From assembly GCA_947258555.1 (NCBI GenBank), contig CAMYJF010000010.1, positions 27,630 to 91,629 of the forward strand: a DNA stretch of 64,000 bases, in the 5' to 3' direction. This stretch comes from an uncultured Eudoraea sp. Its GTDB lineage: Bacteria > Bacteroidota > Bacteroidia > Flavobacteriales > Flavobacteriaceae. Positions 45,387 through 54,186 of this stretch are shown here, in pieces. The notes under the pieces were generated by a model, which was not told the origin of the DNA, ran no database searches, and saw nothing but the letters and a program-made list of their open reading frames with translations. Position numbers and translations under genes: made by a program. Numbering within the stretch: the first letter of the stretch is position 1; the number at the start of each line of letters is the position of its first letter.

Positions 45387-47840
45387 TTAAATGTGGTCTG
45401 CGTGATAGATCACGCGGATACTCCGGTATTGGGAAATAGCATTAAAGGATCTTTGGATTCTTTTAATGCTATTTTTCGTTTGTGCCATGGACACTTCCAA
45501 TGGGATTTTAATCAGTATTTGCTTTATATACTGATTTCTCAACCTGCTGATCAAAGGCGATTCAGGTCCCAACACATTACTGCTAAATTCCTGCCTTAAA
45601 GACCTTGCAAACCAGGAAGACCCTTCCTGTACTCGCTGGTACTCCTTATGCTTGAATTCTATGCGAATGATACGTATAGCCGGAGGATATCTGAATTGTT
45701 CTCTCTCCTTCATCTGCCTGTCAAACATGGCCTTATAATCTCCATGCAGCACCTGTTTTAATACGGGATGTACAGGCTGATAGGTTTGAATGATCACTTG
45801 CCCTTGTTTCTTTGTACGTCCTGCCCTGCCCGCCACTTGCATTAAAAGTTGATAGCCTCGTTCGTGTGCTCTGTAATCAGGAAAATTTAACAGCGTATCT
45901 GCATTCATGATCCCTACAAGGTTTACATGCCGAAAGTCTAGTCCTTTAGTGACCATTTGCGTACCCACAAGGATATCAATGTCGCGCTTTTCAAAAGCGG
46001 TAATTATTTTTGAATAACTGTGTTTCCCCCTGGTGGTATCATAATCCATTCGCATAACCCGGGCATCCGGTAGCAGCGTACCCAATTCTGTTTCCACCTG
46101 CTCCGTACCTAAGCCTTTGGTATCCAAACTTTGATTTCCACAAGCCGCACAACCCACTTCCAGGGTTTCATGATAGCCGCAATAGTGACATCGCAATTCT
46201 CCGCGGTATTGATGATAGGTTAGACTCACATCACAATTCTGGCACTGAGGTATATGTCCACAGCTGGTGCACTCTACAATTGGGGAATATCCCCGTCTGT
46301 TTTGGAATAGAATGACTTGCTCCTTATTGGCCAGGGTTTCGCCGATTGCCTCTAACAATGGTACAGAGAAATGCCCCTGGATAATTTTCTTTCGATGCTG
46401 TTCCTTCAGATCTACAAGATGTACCTCTGGCATCAGGATCTCCTTGTAGCGATCCGGAATTTGGGCATAGCCGTATTTTCCTGTACTGTGATTATTGTAA
46501 GAAGTAACACTGGGCGTCGCAGATCCTAAGACGATCTGTGAACCAAGGGATTTTGCCAATACCACAGCTGCATCCCTGCCATGATATCTGGGCGCCGGGT
46601 CGAATTGTTTATAAGATGGGTCATGTTCTTCATCTACAATGATTAGCCCCAGTTTGCGAAAAGGCAAGAACAAAGAAGAACGGGTTCCAAGAATCACCTT
46701 TGTCTTGGGAGATTCCTTAAGCACATTGTTCCAGGTTTCCACTCTTTCATGGACAGAGTAACGCGAATGATAGACTGTGATAGCATCTCCAAAGTGCTGT
46801 TGTAAACGTGTTATCAGCTGTGCCGTAAGGGCGATCTCCGGCACCATGTATAACACCTGTTCACCCTTGATTAAGGCTTTCTGAGCTAATTTGACATAGA
46901 TCTCTGTCTTCCCAGAGGCTGTGACTCCATGCAGCAGTACTACTTTGCCTGAATCGAGGTGGTCCTCAGTGTTTGCCAGGGCTTGAGACTGTTGTGGGTT
47001 CAAGCTGATATCCGATATTTTCTCTACATGCAGCTCGGTATTCAACCTATCTTCCCTGACCTTCTTCTCTTCAAAAATACCTTTGTCAAGTAAGGATTTA
47101 CGGATCGCTGCTGAAATACCGCTCGACTTTATAAGTTCAGAGGACGAGATCCAATCATTTAATTTACCCGCCAGCTTAAAATAGTGCATGAGCAGGGTTT
47201 TCTGTTTTTCGGCTCTGGACAATTGTTCTAAAACGGTAGCTAACCCTTCATCAGTCTGATAATCAGGTAGTACACGTATGTATTTGACCCACTTAGGTCG
47301 ATACCGCTCTTGTATCTTCTCCTTCATCTGGATCAATCCTTCTTCCATCATGGACTGGAGAACCGGTAAAACACGCTGACGCTCTAAAATGCGCTGTATG
47401 TCTCCTACTTTAAGAGCGCTATTATTCTGTAAGGCTTCCAGGATCAGAAATTGATTATCTGTCAACTCCGCTTCATTTGCCTCTTCTTTTACTGATGGAA
47501 GAATAACAGTCTCGCTTTCTAACATAAAAGCGCCCGGAAGTGCAGTGCGCATCACATCCCCCAATGTGCACATGTAGTAAGATGCGATCCATTGCCAAAA
47601 TGCCAGGTGATCTTCAAAAACTATGGGCTCCTGGTCAAGGACCTGATCAATAGGCCGGGCTTCATAGCCTTGGGGTGCATCCTCATGAAGTGAGTGAACA
47701 AGAGCTGTGTATAGTTTAGATCGTTTGAAGGGTACTGCAATGCGCATGCCGGGTCGCAAAATGCCAGCCTGATCATCCGTAACTGAATACGTATAGAGCT
47801 TGTCTAAGGCAAGTGGAAGAATGACATCAACATAAGGCAT
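45387..47840 (-). CDS. priA: Primosomal protein N' (replication restart helicase PriA)
   Basis: Reloads the replicative helicase at stalled forks. The 817-residue protein has a DNA-binding N-terminal domain, Walker A GVTASGKT (305-312), the DEEH box in LIIVDEEHDPSYKQF (about 400), a zinc region with paired cysteines (CTSCGHIPQCQNCD, CHYCGY, CAACG; about 525-575) and a helicase C-terminal half with GTQMVTKGLDF and QVAGRAGR. All hallmarks are present. Length is normal. Confidence 0.95.
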   Translation of the reverse strand: MPYVDVILPLALDKLYTYSVTDDQAGILRPGMRIAVPFKRSKLYTALVHSLHEDAPQGYEARPIDQVLDQEPIVFEDHLAFWQWIASYYMCTLGDVMRTALPGAFMLESETVILPSVKEEANEAELTDNQFLILEALQNNSALKVGDIQRILERQRVLPVLQSMMEEGLIQMKEKIQERYRPKWVKYIRVLPDYQTDEGLATVLEQLSRAEKQKTLLMHYFKLAGKLNDWISSSELIKSSGISAAIRKSLLDKGIFEEKKVREDRLNTELHVEKISDISLNPQQSQALANTEDHLDSGKVVLLHGVTASGKTEIYVKLAQKALIKGEQVLYMVPEIALTAQLITRLQQHFGDAITVYHSRYSVHERVETWNNVLKESPKTKVILGTRSSLFLPFRKLGLIIVDEEHDPSYKQFDPAPRYHGRDAAVVLAKSLGSQIVLGSATPSVTSYNNHSTGKYGYAQIPDRYKEILMPEVHLVDLKEQHRKKIIQGHFSVPLLEAIGETLANKEQVILFQNRRGYSPIVECTSCGHIPQCQNCDVSLTYHQYRGELRCHYCGYHETLEVGCAACGNQSLDTKGLGTEQVETELGTLLPDARVMRMDYDTTRGKHSYSKIITAFEKRDIDILVGTQMVTKGLDFRHVNLVGIMNADTLLNFPDYRAHERGYQLLMQVAGRAGRTKKQGQVIIQTYQPVHPVLKQVLHGDYKAMFDRQMKEREQFRYPPAIRIIRIEFKHKEYQRVQEGSSWFARSLRQEFSSNVLGPESPLISRLRNQYIKQILIKIPLEVSMAQTKNSIKRIQRSFNAISQYRSIRVIYHADHI

Positions 47841-47848
47841 AGGGAATC

Positions 47849-48805
47849 CTATATATTTATTTTTTTGCGCAGGGAATTCAATGTGGCATTCAATTCAAAT
47901 CCGAGTAACAGAATATTGGCATTTATCCATATATAGACCATAAGGATGAGCAGTCCCCCCAGAGCACCATAAAGCTCATTGTATCTGGCGAATTTTTCAA
48001 CATAAACCCCGAAGAGGTACGATGTCAACAGGAATAAGAGCGTGGAGATCAATGCCCCATAAGAAAAGAATTTGGCATTTTTCCCTTCGGCCGTACCAAA
48101 ATAGTAGAGGGTTGCAGTAGTCAAATATGAGATAAGGATAAAGAAGAGCACTTTACCAATCCTGGCCAGGTACAAATCAGTTTTGGTAAAATCGTATCCC
48201 TGCGTCTTTGCCGCCCATTCGCCGAGATATTCCAGTATGTAAAATTCAAAATATACATAGGCGATTGCACCAATGATCAGGAGTACAGAAAGAATAATAC
48301 CTACAATTAGCGCATAGGCATACTGCTTGAAAAAATTCCGTGTAAGTTCTATATGATACGAATTTTCAAATCCCTCGAAAATAGCATTCACACCATTCGT
48401 CATCAGGAATATGGAAATAATAAATGCTGAAGACAGGAGTCCGCCTCTTTTTTGATCTTTGATTTGCTGATAGATTTCTGTAAAATACTCCCCGGTTGCA
48501 TCCGGCAGGAAGGATTCCAGGAATAACATAAACTGACCGTCAAAATTCTCATTCCCCACACTTACAAAGGGAATTAAAAATGGAATCAGGGTGATCAAGA
48601 AAATGAGCAGTGGAAAGATCGCCATGAAAAGGCTAAAGGCAATAGAACTTGCCCGTGTACTCAAAGTGCCCTCAACGATCCCTTTAACATACATTTTCAA
48701 CAGATCGTACATGGAAAGACCTTCAAAGGCTTTAAGCTTGATCTTTTTGAGAAGACCAAAAACCTGGCGTATCACAGGTAATTTATTCAATTTAGCTTCT
48801 ATCAT
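47849..48805 (-). CDS. YihY/virulence factor BrkB family membrane protein
   Basis: A 318-residue membrane protein with six predicted helices (from about 57 to the C-terminus). Recognisable family segments are GTLSTRASSIAFSLFMAIFPLLIF near the first helix, FFKQYAYALIVGIILSVLLI and the final YGALGGLLILMVYIWINANILLLGFELNA. Once annotated as ribonuclease BN, the family has no proven enzymatic role. It lies between nadC (2 bp) and priA (8 bp), in a probable operon. Confidence 0.9.
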   Translation of the reverse strand: MIEAKLNKLPVIRQVFGLLKKIKLKAFEGLSMYDLLKMYVKGIVEGTLSTRASSIAFSLFMAIFPLLIFLITLIPFLIPFVSVGNENFDGQFMLFLESFLPDATGEYFTEIYQQIKDQKRGGLLSSAFIISIFLMTNGVNAIFEGFENSYHIELTRNFFKQYAYALIVGIILSVLLIIGAIAYVYFEFYILEYLGEWAAKTQGYDFTKTDLYLARIGKVLFFILISYLTTATLYYFGTAEGKNAKFFSYGALISTLLFLLTSYLFGVYVEKFARYNELYGALGGLLILMVYIWINANILLLGFELNATLNSLRKKINI

Positions 48806-48807
48806 AT

Positions 48808-49665
48808 TTAATATGCCTTTAGGCTAAGGTCTTTGTTCTTAACGGAATGGGTCAGTGCACCGCTGGAGATATAATCAACACCGCATTCCGCATAGGCGCG
48901 CAGTGTATTTTCGTTTATCCCGCCAGACGATTCTGTCTGACAATTGTCGCCAATAAGTGCTACGGCCTCCCGCGTATCCTCAAAACTGAAATTGTCGAGT
49001 AATATTCTGTGAACCCCATCTTCTTTGAGGATCTGGGCTACTTCATCTAAATTTCTTGCCTCAACAATGATCTTCAGATCCCGGTCTTCCTCCTTTAGAT
49101 AAGCATGTGTTTTTCGTATAGCTTTGCTAATTCCACCGGCAAAATCTATATGATTATCCTTGAGCATGATCATATCATATAAGGCAAATCTGTGATTCTC
49201 CCCTCCACCGATCTTGACCGCCCACTTTTCCAAAGCGCGGATACCGGGTGTGGTTTTACGAGTGTCCAATATTTTTGTACTTGTACCTTCTAAAAGTGTA
49301 ACATATTCCTGTGTCTTTGTAGCAATTGCACTCATGCGCTGCATAGCATTCAATACGAGTCGCTCTGCTTTAAGGATGCTCTGTGATGATCCGAAAACCT
49401 GAAAAGCAATATCTCCATACTTCACAGTTGTGCCATCAGGTATCAGCACCTCCATTTTTAAGGATGGGTCTACATATTTAAAAACGCGGCTGGCAAAATC
49501 CACCCCGGCAAGGATCCCTTCATCTTTGACCAGGAGATGTGCCCTACCCTTTGCAGAATCAGGTATACATGCACGGGAACTATGATCCCCATCCCCTACA
49601 TCTTCCCGGATGGCATTTGCAATGATTAAATCGAGTTCTTCTTCGAATTTTTCTGCTGATATCAT
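48808..49665 (-). CDS. nadC: Nicotinate-nucleotide pyrophosphorylase (quinolinate phosphoribosyltransferase)
   Basis: Joins quinolinate to PRPP in NAD synthesis. The 285-residue protein has the N-terminal domain with DVGDGDHSSRAC, the conserved ERLVLNAMQRMSAIAT, the substrate-binding TRKTTPGIRALEKWAVKIGGG in part (TRKTTPG, then GGGENHR), and the lysine MLKDNHI. The glycine-rich end SGGINENTL and DYISSGALTHS is also present. It is complete and of normal size. Confidence 0.96.
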   Translation of the reverse strand: MISAEKFEEELDLIIANAIREDVGDGDHSSRACIPDSAKGRAHLLVKDEGILAGVDFASRVFKYVDPSLKMEVLIPDGTTVKYGDIAFQVFGSSQSILKAERLVLNAMQRMSAIATKTQEYVTLLEGTSTKILDTRKTTPGIRALEKWAVKIGGGENHRFALYDMIMLKDNHIDFAGGISKAIRKTHAYLKEEDRDLKIIVEARNLDEVAQILKEDGVHRILLDNFSFEDTREAVALIGDNCQTESSGGINENTLRAYAECGVDYISSGALTHSVKNKDLSLKAY

Positions 49666-49743
49666 GCTTTTTATTAAACTATGCTAAAGTACTAAAATTA
49701 GGGCCTATTTAATGGCCTGTCAATTATATCATACCTTTAGTGC

Positions 49744-50217
49744 ATGAAGCTTAAACTAGTCGTTCTGGGGAAGACAGATAAGATGGAATTACAGGTCTTG
49801 ATCGATGAGTATATGGGCCGGATACGTCATTATTTACCTTTTGAAATGGAGGTTATCCCCGATATAAAACGATCCCGGAATAGTTCTCATGAGGAAGTAC
49901 GAAACAAAGAAGGAAAGGCCATTCTGGATCGATTGAAACCTTCTGATATTGTCTTTTTGTTCGATGAAAAAGGAAAGCCCTATTCTTCTCGTGGATTTGC
50001 GAAATTGCTTCAGAAACAAATGAATGCCGGACATAAGCAATGGGTGCTCGTCGTCGGCGGTGCGTACGGATTCAGCAATGAAATCTATGATAGGGCCCAG
50101 GGAAAGATCTCTATGTCAGAAATGACATTCTCCCATCAGATGGTGCGACTATTTATTGTAGAACAGCTATACAGGGGGTGTACGATCCTCAAAGGGGAAC
50201 CCTACCATCACGATTGA
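49744..50217 (+). CDS. rlmH: 23S rRNA (pseudouridine-1915 N3)-methyltransferase RlmH
   Basis: Methylates pseudouridine 1915 in helix 69 of 23S rRNA. The 157-residue SPOUT protein has the knot motifs LVVGGAYGFSNEIYDRA (about 102-118) and MTFSHQMVRLFIVEQLYR (about 131-148), ending in the conserved GEPYHHD. It is divergent from nadC across 78 bp and convergent with the SerB-SerA gene. Motif TACCTTTA, a one-mismatch -7 element, ends three bases before the ATG. Confidence 0.96.
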   Translation: MKLKLVVLGKTDKMELQVLIDEYMGRIRHYLPFEMEVIPDIKRSRNSSHEEVRNKEGKAILDRLKPSDIVFLFDEKGKPYSSRGFAKLLQKQMNAGHKQWVLVVGGAYGFSNEIYDRAQGKISMSEMTFSHQMVRLFIVEQLYRGCTILKGEPYHHD

Positions 50218-50224
50218 TCTCGGC

Positions 50225-52108
50225 CTAATAAAGCACCCTGAATTTAATGGTGTGTTCAATATTCTTGAGGGCCTTGATCACATCTTTATTGTACTCCTTA
50301 TCCAGGTCTGAGATCACATATCCCACTTCGCTATCTGTGGACAGGTATTGTCCGGTAATATTCATGTCGTACGAAGCAAGTACTTCGTTGATCTTGGCCA
50401 TAATACCAGGGACATTTTCATGAATATGCAAAAACCTATGTGCATTAATCTGTTTTGGCAATCTGATATTTGGAAAATTAACCGCATCTACCGTATTACC
50501 GGAGTTTATATAATCCATGATCTTGTTCGGGACAAAATCGGCGATGTCGCGCTGAGCTTCTTCTGTACTGCCTCCTATATGAGGTGTGAGTATCACATTT
50601 TCAATACCTTGAAGCCCTGATTTAAACGGACCGTTAGAACGGGGCTCTTCCGGAAATACATCAATTGAGGCACCACCCAGCTTTCCACTCTTCAAAGCTT
50701 TCTCCAATGCTTCCAGATCCACAACAAAGCCCCGGGAAAGATTAATAAGGCAAGCACCATCCCGCATTTGGTTGAACTCTCGTTCCCCTATAAAATTAGT
50801 ATTGGATTTATTGTCATCTATGTGAACTGATACCACATCTGAAACATTGAGCAAGTTCTCAAGTGTGCTGCAACGAATGGCATTACCAAGCGCAAGCCTT
50901 GATTCCAGGTCATAGTAATAAACACGCATACCCAAGTTCTCAGCGATAATGGATAACTGCTTGCCAATATTTCCATAGCCAACTATCCCGAGATTCTTTC
51001 CGCGGACTTCCCTGGAATTACTCGCTGTTTTGTTCCACTTACCCTGGTGCATCTCCACACTCCTGGGAAATACATTTCGCATCATCATGATGATCTCACC
51101 AATGGCAAGTTCTACAACAGAACGGGTATTGCTGTAAGGGGCATTAAAGACTACGACACCTTTCTTCCGGCACTGATCCTGATCAATCTGCTTCGTCCCA
51201 ATACAGAACGCTCCGATAACCAATAATTTATTAGCTGCTTCCAGTACTTTCTTAGTTACCTGTGTCTTGGACCTGATACCGAGAACATGGACTCCCTTGA
51301 TCTTTTCGATAAGATCTTTCTCCGGCATACTGGTGGTAATTAATTCAACAGAAAAACCGTCTTCCGATAGATTGTCAAATGCCACCGGATGTACATTTTC
51401 AAGAAGCAGGATCTTAATCCGGTTTTTAGGATAAGACAGATTCCGTGGCAAATCGTTCACAAACAAAAACTCATCTAAATTTGGCGTGACGTGATCTGCA
51501 TTGTCCGCTGCTTTTTCACGGTGTACATTCTCTGTATAGGCAAAGAATTTATGAGCAATGCCAGCTTCGCGCATAACATAATCACTATAGCCGTCTCCAA
51601 TAACCTGTACTTCCCCATCGAGATCCAGTTGGCGGAGACATTCGATCTTGCCATTGTGGCTTGCTAACGGATTCTCTTCATCAAAACCAACGATTTGTCC
51701 TTCATTGTCGAACTTGAAGGTATTGGCATACACACGATCTGAAGGAATGTTATATTCGGCAACAATGGGATCTATGAATTCCTTAAAACCACAGGAGATC
51801 ACATAGATGTCATCAGTAAATTTTTCAAAGAATTCTCTGTTTGAGGAAATAGATTTAGAGATCTTTTGCTGTAATTCTTCCACCAGACCGGGCAGGTCAT
51901 CCTTATGTGCTTTTAACAATTTGATGCGCCTTTCCAGCGATTCTGTAAATGAAATATCGCCGTCAATTCCAAGATTTGTGATCTGCTGGATCTCTCTGAG
52001 GATCTCACCTTTGCGCCTATCGCCTTGAAGTGTGAGTTCGGCCAGTACGTCCAGGGCTTCCACCCGGGTCAGTGTACTATCAAAATCAAATACATATTTA
52101 CGTCCCAC
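50225..52108 (-). CDS. Fused phosphoserine phosphatase / D-3-phosphoglycerate dehydrogenase (SerB-SerA)
   Basis: One 627-residue polypeptide holds the first and last enzymes of serine synthesis. The HAD phosphatase part (about 1-215) has nucleophile D8 and D10 in DFDSTLT, a later VIGDGYSDYVM motif and the ISCGFKEF region. The dehydrogenase part (about 235-540) has the NAD-binding GIVGYGNIGKQL, INLSRGFVVD and TPHIGGST with catalytic arginine and histidine, and ends in an ACT domain (about 550-627, HENVPGIMAKINEVLA) that likely senses serine. This fusion occurs in Flavobacteriaceae. No separate serB is needed. Confidence 0.92.
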   Translation of the reverse strand: MGRKYVFDFDSTLTRVEALDVLAELTLQGDRRKGEILREIQQITNLGIDGDISFTESLERRIKLLKAHKDDLPGLVEELQQKISKSISSNREFFEKFTDDIYVISCGFKEFIDPIVAEYNIPSDRVYANTFKFDNEGQIVGFDEENPLASHNGKIECLRQLDLDGEVQVIGDGYSDYVMREAGIAHKFFAYTENVHREKAADNADHVTPNLDEFLFVNDLPRNLSYPKNRIKILLLENVHPVAFDNLSEDGFSVELITTSMPEKDLIEKIKGVHVLGIRSKTQVTKKVLEAANKLLVIGAFCIGTKQIDQDQCRKKGVVVFNAPYSNTRSVVELAIGEIIMMMRNVFPRSVEMHQGKWNKTASNSREVRGKNLGIVGYGNIGKQLSIIAENLGMRVYYYDLESRLALGNAIRCSTLENLLNVSDVVSVHIDDNKSNTNFIGEREFNQMRDGACLINLSRGFVVDLEALEKALKSGKLGGASIDVFPEEPRSNGPFKSGLQGIENVILTPHIGGSTEEAQRDIADFVPNKIMDYINSGNTVDAVNFPNIRLPKQINAHRFLHIHENVPGIMAKINEVLASYDMNITGQYLSTDSEVGYVISDLDKEYNKDVIKALKNIEHTIKFRVLY

Positions 52109-52256
52109 GATACAGGTATAAAATTTAAGGGTGTAAAATTAGGAATAATCTCATCGAACCGGATACAGACATAGCGAAATTGCCATTCTTCTTATTAACA
52201 ACCTGATCTTTTACGGATTTGTGATAGGGATACTATTAAATTATCAATAATGAGGT

Positions 52257-52325
52257 CTACCTAAGGAACACATAGGCCAATCCGGCCAGAATGGATAAGC
52301 CAAAGCTCAACAGGGTACCGATCAA
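52257..52325 (-). CDS. Possible microprotein with one membrane helix
   Basis: Directly after the satD stop, a short frame from TTG at 52325 encodes IGTLLSFGLSILAGLAYVFL, a nearly perfect membrane helix, ending in R before TAG at 52257. The frame has no ATG. It could be a real 22-residue membrane peptide, the remnant of a lost membrane protein gene, or chance. It is the only coding-like signal between the SerB-SerA and satD genes. Confidence 0.25.
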   Translation of the reverse strand: MIGTLLSFGLSILAGLAYVFLR

Positions 52326-52930
52326 AATAAGTTAAGAATTTGTTTTTCATAATGAGATAACATGGATGTAACCAATTTCCATCTTGCCCTTTTTCTACGC
52401 TGACTGATGGCAGATTGTTTGATGTCTAATTGCCTGGCAAAAGCCATTTGCGACCTGTTGGGATGAGCCAAAGACAGGGCTGTGATCTCTGCCGATACAG
52501 GGCTCCAGTGATCCATAAAATTCAAGCCAAGGGCAAGGATCAGGTTCCAAGTCTCATCGAATTCCGAGCTGCCCGTAGACAACATTAGTGTAGACTTCTT
52601 CTTCTTTAATACGCCAAAAGTGCGTCCGGAACGCTGATAGGCAGTACCGTTAGATTCACTTATCCGCTCTGCTTTGTGGCTTTCTTCACCGATCCCTATC
52701 CCAATACGCACATCCAATTCTGAGTGTGACCGTATGATGGCTTTGCATTGAATTGCAACCTTCAATGCATCTGCAGCAGGTACTTTAAGTTGAAATTGGT
52801 CCCCGCGGTAGATCTCCCACGTGGCTGGGGTCGACCCATTCTGATTAAAAAAAACTTTAAGCGGATCCATCCATGAACTATCAGGTTGGGCCGCAGAATT
52901 AATGATATCACCAGTTAGAATTGCAATCAT
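52322..52930 (-). CDS. SatD family protein
   Basis: A 202-residue protein of the SatD family, found in many Bacteroidota and in streptococci. It opens MIAILTGDIINSAAQPDSS and has a conserved WEIYRGDQFQLKV segment and RIGIGIGEESHKAE, a region resembling a nucleotide-cyclase-like fold. The C-terminal part (about 160-202) has a helix-turn-helix, ARQLDIKQSAISQRRKRARW, so it is probably a DNA-binding sensor. The DUF3307 membrane protein that often accompanies it is absent here. Its upstream region has repeated ATTAG/CTAAT half-sites. Confidence 0.78.
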   Translation of the reverse strand: MIAILTGDIINSAAQPDSSWMDPLKVFFNQNGSTPATWEIYRGDQFQLKVPAADALKVAIQCKAIIRSHSELDVRIGIGIGEESHKAERISESNGTAYQRSGRTFGVLKKKKSTLMLSTGSSEFDETWNLILALGLNFMDHWSPVSAEITALSLAHPNRSQMAFARQLDIKQSAISQRRKRARWKLVTSMLSHYEKQILNLF

Positions 52931-52934
52931 AATT

Positions 52935-52980
52935 ATTAGTTAAAACGCTAATATATTAAAATATTATCCAATTAGCTAAT
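52935..52980. promoter_or_regulatory. Cluster of ATTAG/CTAAT half-sites upstream of satD
   Basis: ATTAG (52935-52939), CTAAT (52948-52952) and the palindrome ATTAGCTAAT (52971-52980) give four half-sites in 46 AT-rich bases starting five bases upstream of the satD ATG. The layout suits autoregulation by the SatD helix-turn-helix, but AT-rich DNA makes such words common. Confidence 0.35.
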
Positions 52981-53010
52981 AAATTAAAAAGTAAGTCTTT
53001 CAACTTATTC

Positions 53011-53463
53011 TTAGAACCAGCGTCTAACTTCTTTACAATATTTAGTGTAGGATTCCCCGAACAAGCTACCTAAGGCTTCTTCTTCTGGCTTGATCTGAAA
53101 GGCATTCATATAGGAGATAAAACCGGCTGCAACCAGGGTATTGAAGGCATTGCCCAGATATATTCCATATGCAAGAAGAAATAATAACAGAGCCAGGTAC
53201 ATGGGATTTCTGGTAAATCTGTAAATCCCGCTAATGACCAATACATTGGCCTTACCTGGTTCTCTGGGATCTATTGTGGTCTTATTTAGAAAAAACAGGA
53301 TCATCGCCCAAATAGCAAGAACCCATCCTATACTTACAAGAGTCAAGATGAGGTATTTTCGACCGAAGAATTCGAATTCTCCCACCGGAAGAAATCGATC
53401 CAGTACGTACATCAGTAATACAAAAATCAAGAATATTACGGCAGGTGGGAGTTTGAGTCGCAT
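53011..53463 (-). CDS. Isoprenylcysteine carboxyl methyltransferase (ICMT/PEMT)-family membrane protein
   Basis: A 150-residue membrane protein with four helices. The family motif FTRNPMYLALLLFLLAYG (about 83-100) and the terminal EEEALGSLFGESYTKYCKEVRRW are clear. In eukaryotes the family methylates isoprenylated proteins or phospholipids. In bacteria its substrate is generally unknown, and no isoprenylated target is implied. It is divergent from rdgB across 52 bp. Confidence 0.85.
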   Translation of the reverse strand: MRLKLPPAVIFLIFVLLMYVLDRFLPVGEFEFFGRKYLILTLVSIGWVLAIWAMILFFLNKTTIDPREPGKANVLVISGIYRFTRNPMYLALLLFLLAYGIYLGNAFNTLVAAGFISYMNAFQIKPEEEALGSLFGESYTKYCKEVRRWF

Positions 53464-53515
53464 TGTCTAATTTAACGTTCTCAAATTTACTACATTCGAC
53501 CACCAAAACTTCAGA

Positions 53516-54091
53516 GTGGAACTTGTTTTTGCAACTCATAATACACACAAAGCACGCGAAGTTAGCGCCATCCTTCCCAGCGGTATTTCGCTTAAAAGCA
53601 TGGCTGATATTGGATTTCATCAAGACATTCCGGAAACCGCAGATAGCTTGGAAGGTAATGCTCTATTAAAGGCACAAGCTGTTTACGATGCTTGTAAACT
53701 CCCCTCTTTTGCCGATGATACCGGACTTTTTATTCCTGCTCTCAATGGGGCACCAGGTGTACTAAGTGCTCGATATGCAGGTTCTCCTCCCGATTCCAGG
53801 GGCAATATGCAAAAAGTGCTTACAGAACTTTTAGGCTCAGATAAAAGAGACGCCTATTTCCGAACAGTCATTGCCCTGGTAACAGCAGAGAGCGTCCATT
53901 ATTTCAGCGGGGAAATTGCAGGGAGGATAATCCATGAACCCATAGGCACAGGGGGATTTGGTTATGATCCCATTTTTGTGCCCGAAGGATACGATCGCAG
54001 CTTTGCAGAATTGCCATCAGAAGCAAAGAATAGTATTAGTCACCGTGCCCTTGCCTTTAATTCGCTTATCGCCTTCCTATCCACGTTGTAG
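53516..54091 (+). CDS. rdgB: Non-canonical purine NTP pyrophosphatase (RdgB/HAM1)
   Basis: Hydrolyses ITP, XTP and dITP to prevent their incorporation into nucleic acids. The 191-residue protein has the N-terminal FATHNTHKAREV motif, the metal-binding region FADDTGLFIPALNGAPGVLSARYAG in part (ADDTGL, ARYAG) and the C-terminal GGFGYDPIFVPEGY and ISHRALAF. The only start consistent with these is GTG at 53516. Complete and normal in length. Confidence 0.95.
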   Translation: MELVFATHNTHKAREVSAILPSGISLKSMADIGFHQDIPETADSLEGNALLKAQAVYDACKLPSFADDTGLFIPALNGAPGVLSARYAGSPPDSRGNMQKVLTELLGSDKRDAYFRTVIALVTAESVHYFSGEIAGRIIHEPIGTGGFGYDPIFVPEGYDRSFAELPSEAKNSISHRALAFNSLIAFLSTL

Positions 54092-54139
54092 TGCATATAG
54101 TTATTTAGGGAATTGAGTGACAGGCAGCTAAATTCACCG

Positions 54140-54147
54140 TATCTTTG
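54140..54147 (+). promoter_or_regulatory. -7 element upstream of the DEAD-box helicase
   Basis: TATCTTTG matches TAnnTTTG exactly, 39 bases before the ATG at 54187. A TTG lies 24 bases upstream, slightly too far to count. Confidence 0.4.
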
Positions 54148-54186
54148 CCGCTCATTTATGCCAATTGGCATAGGCAATCCATTGAC

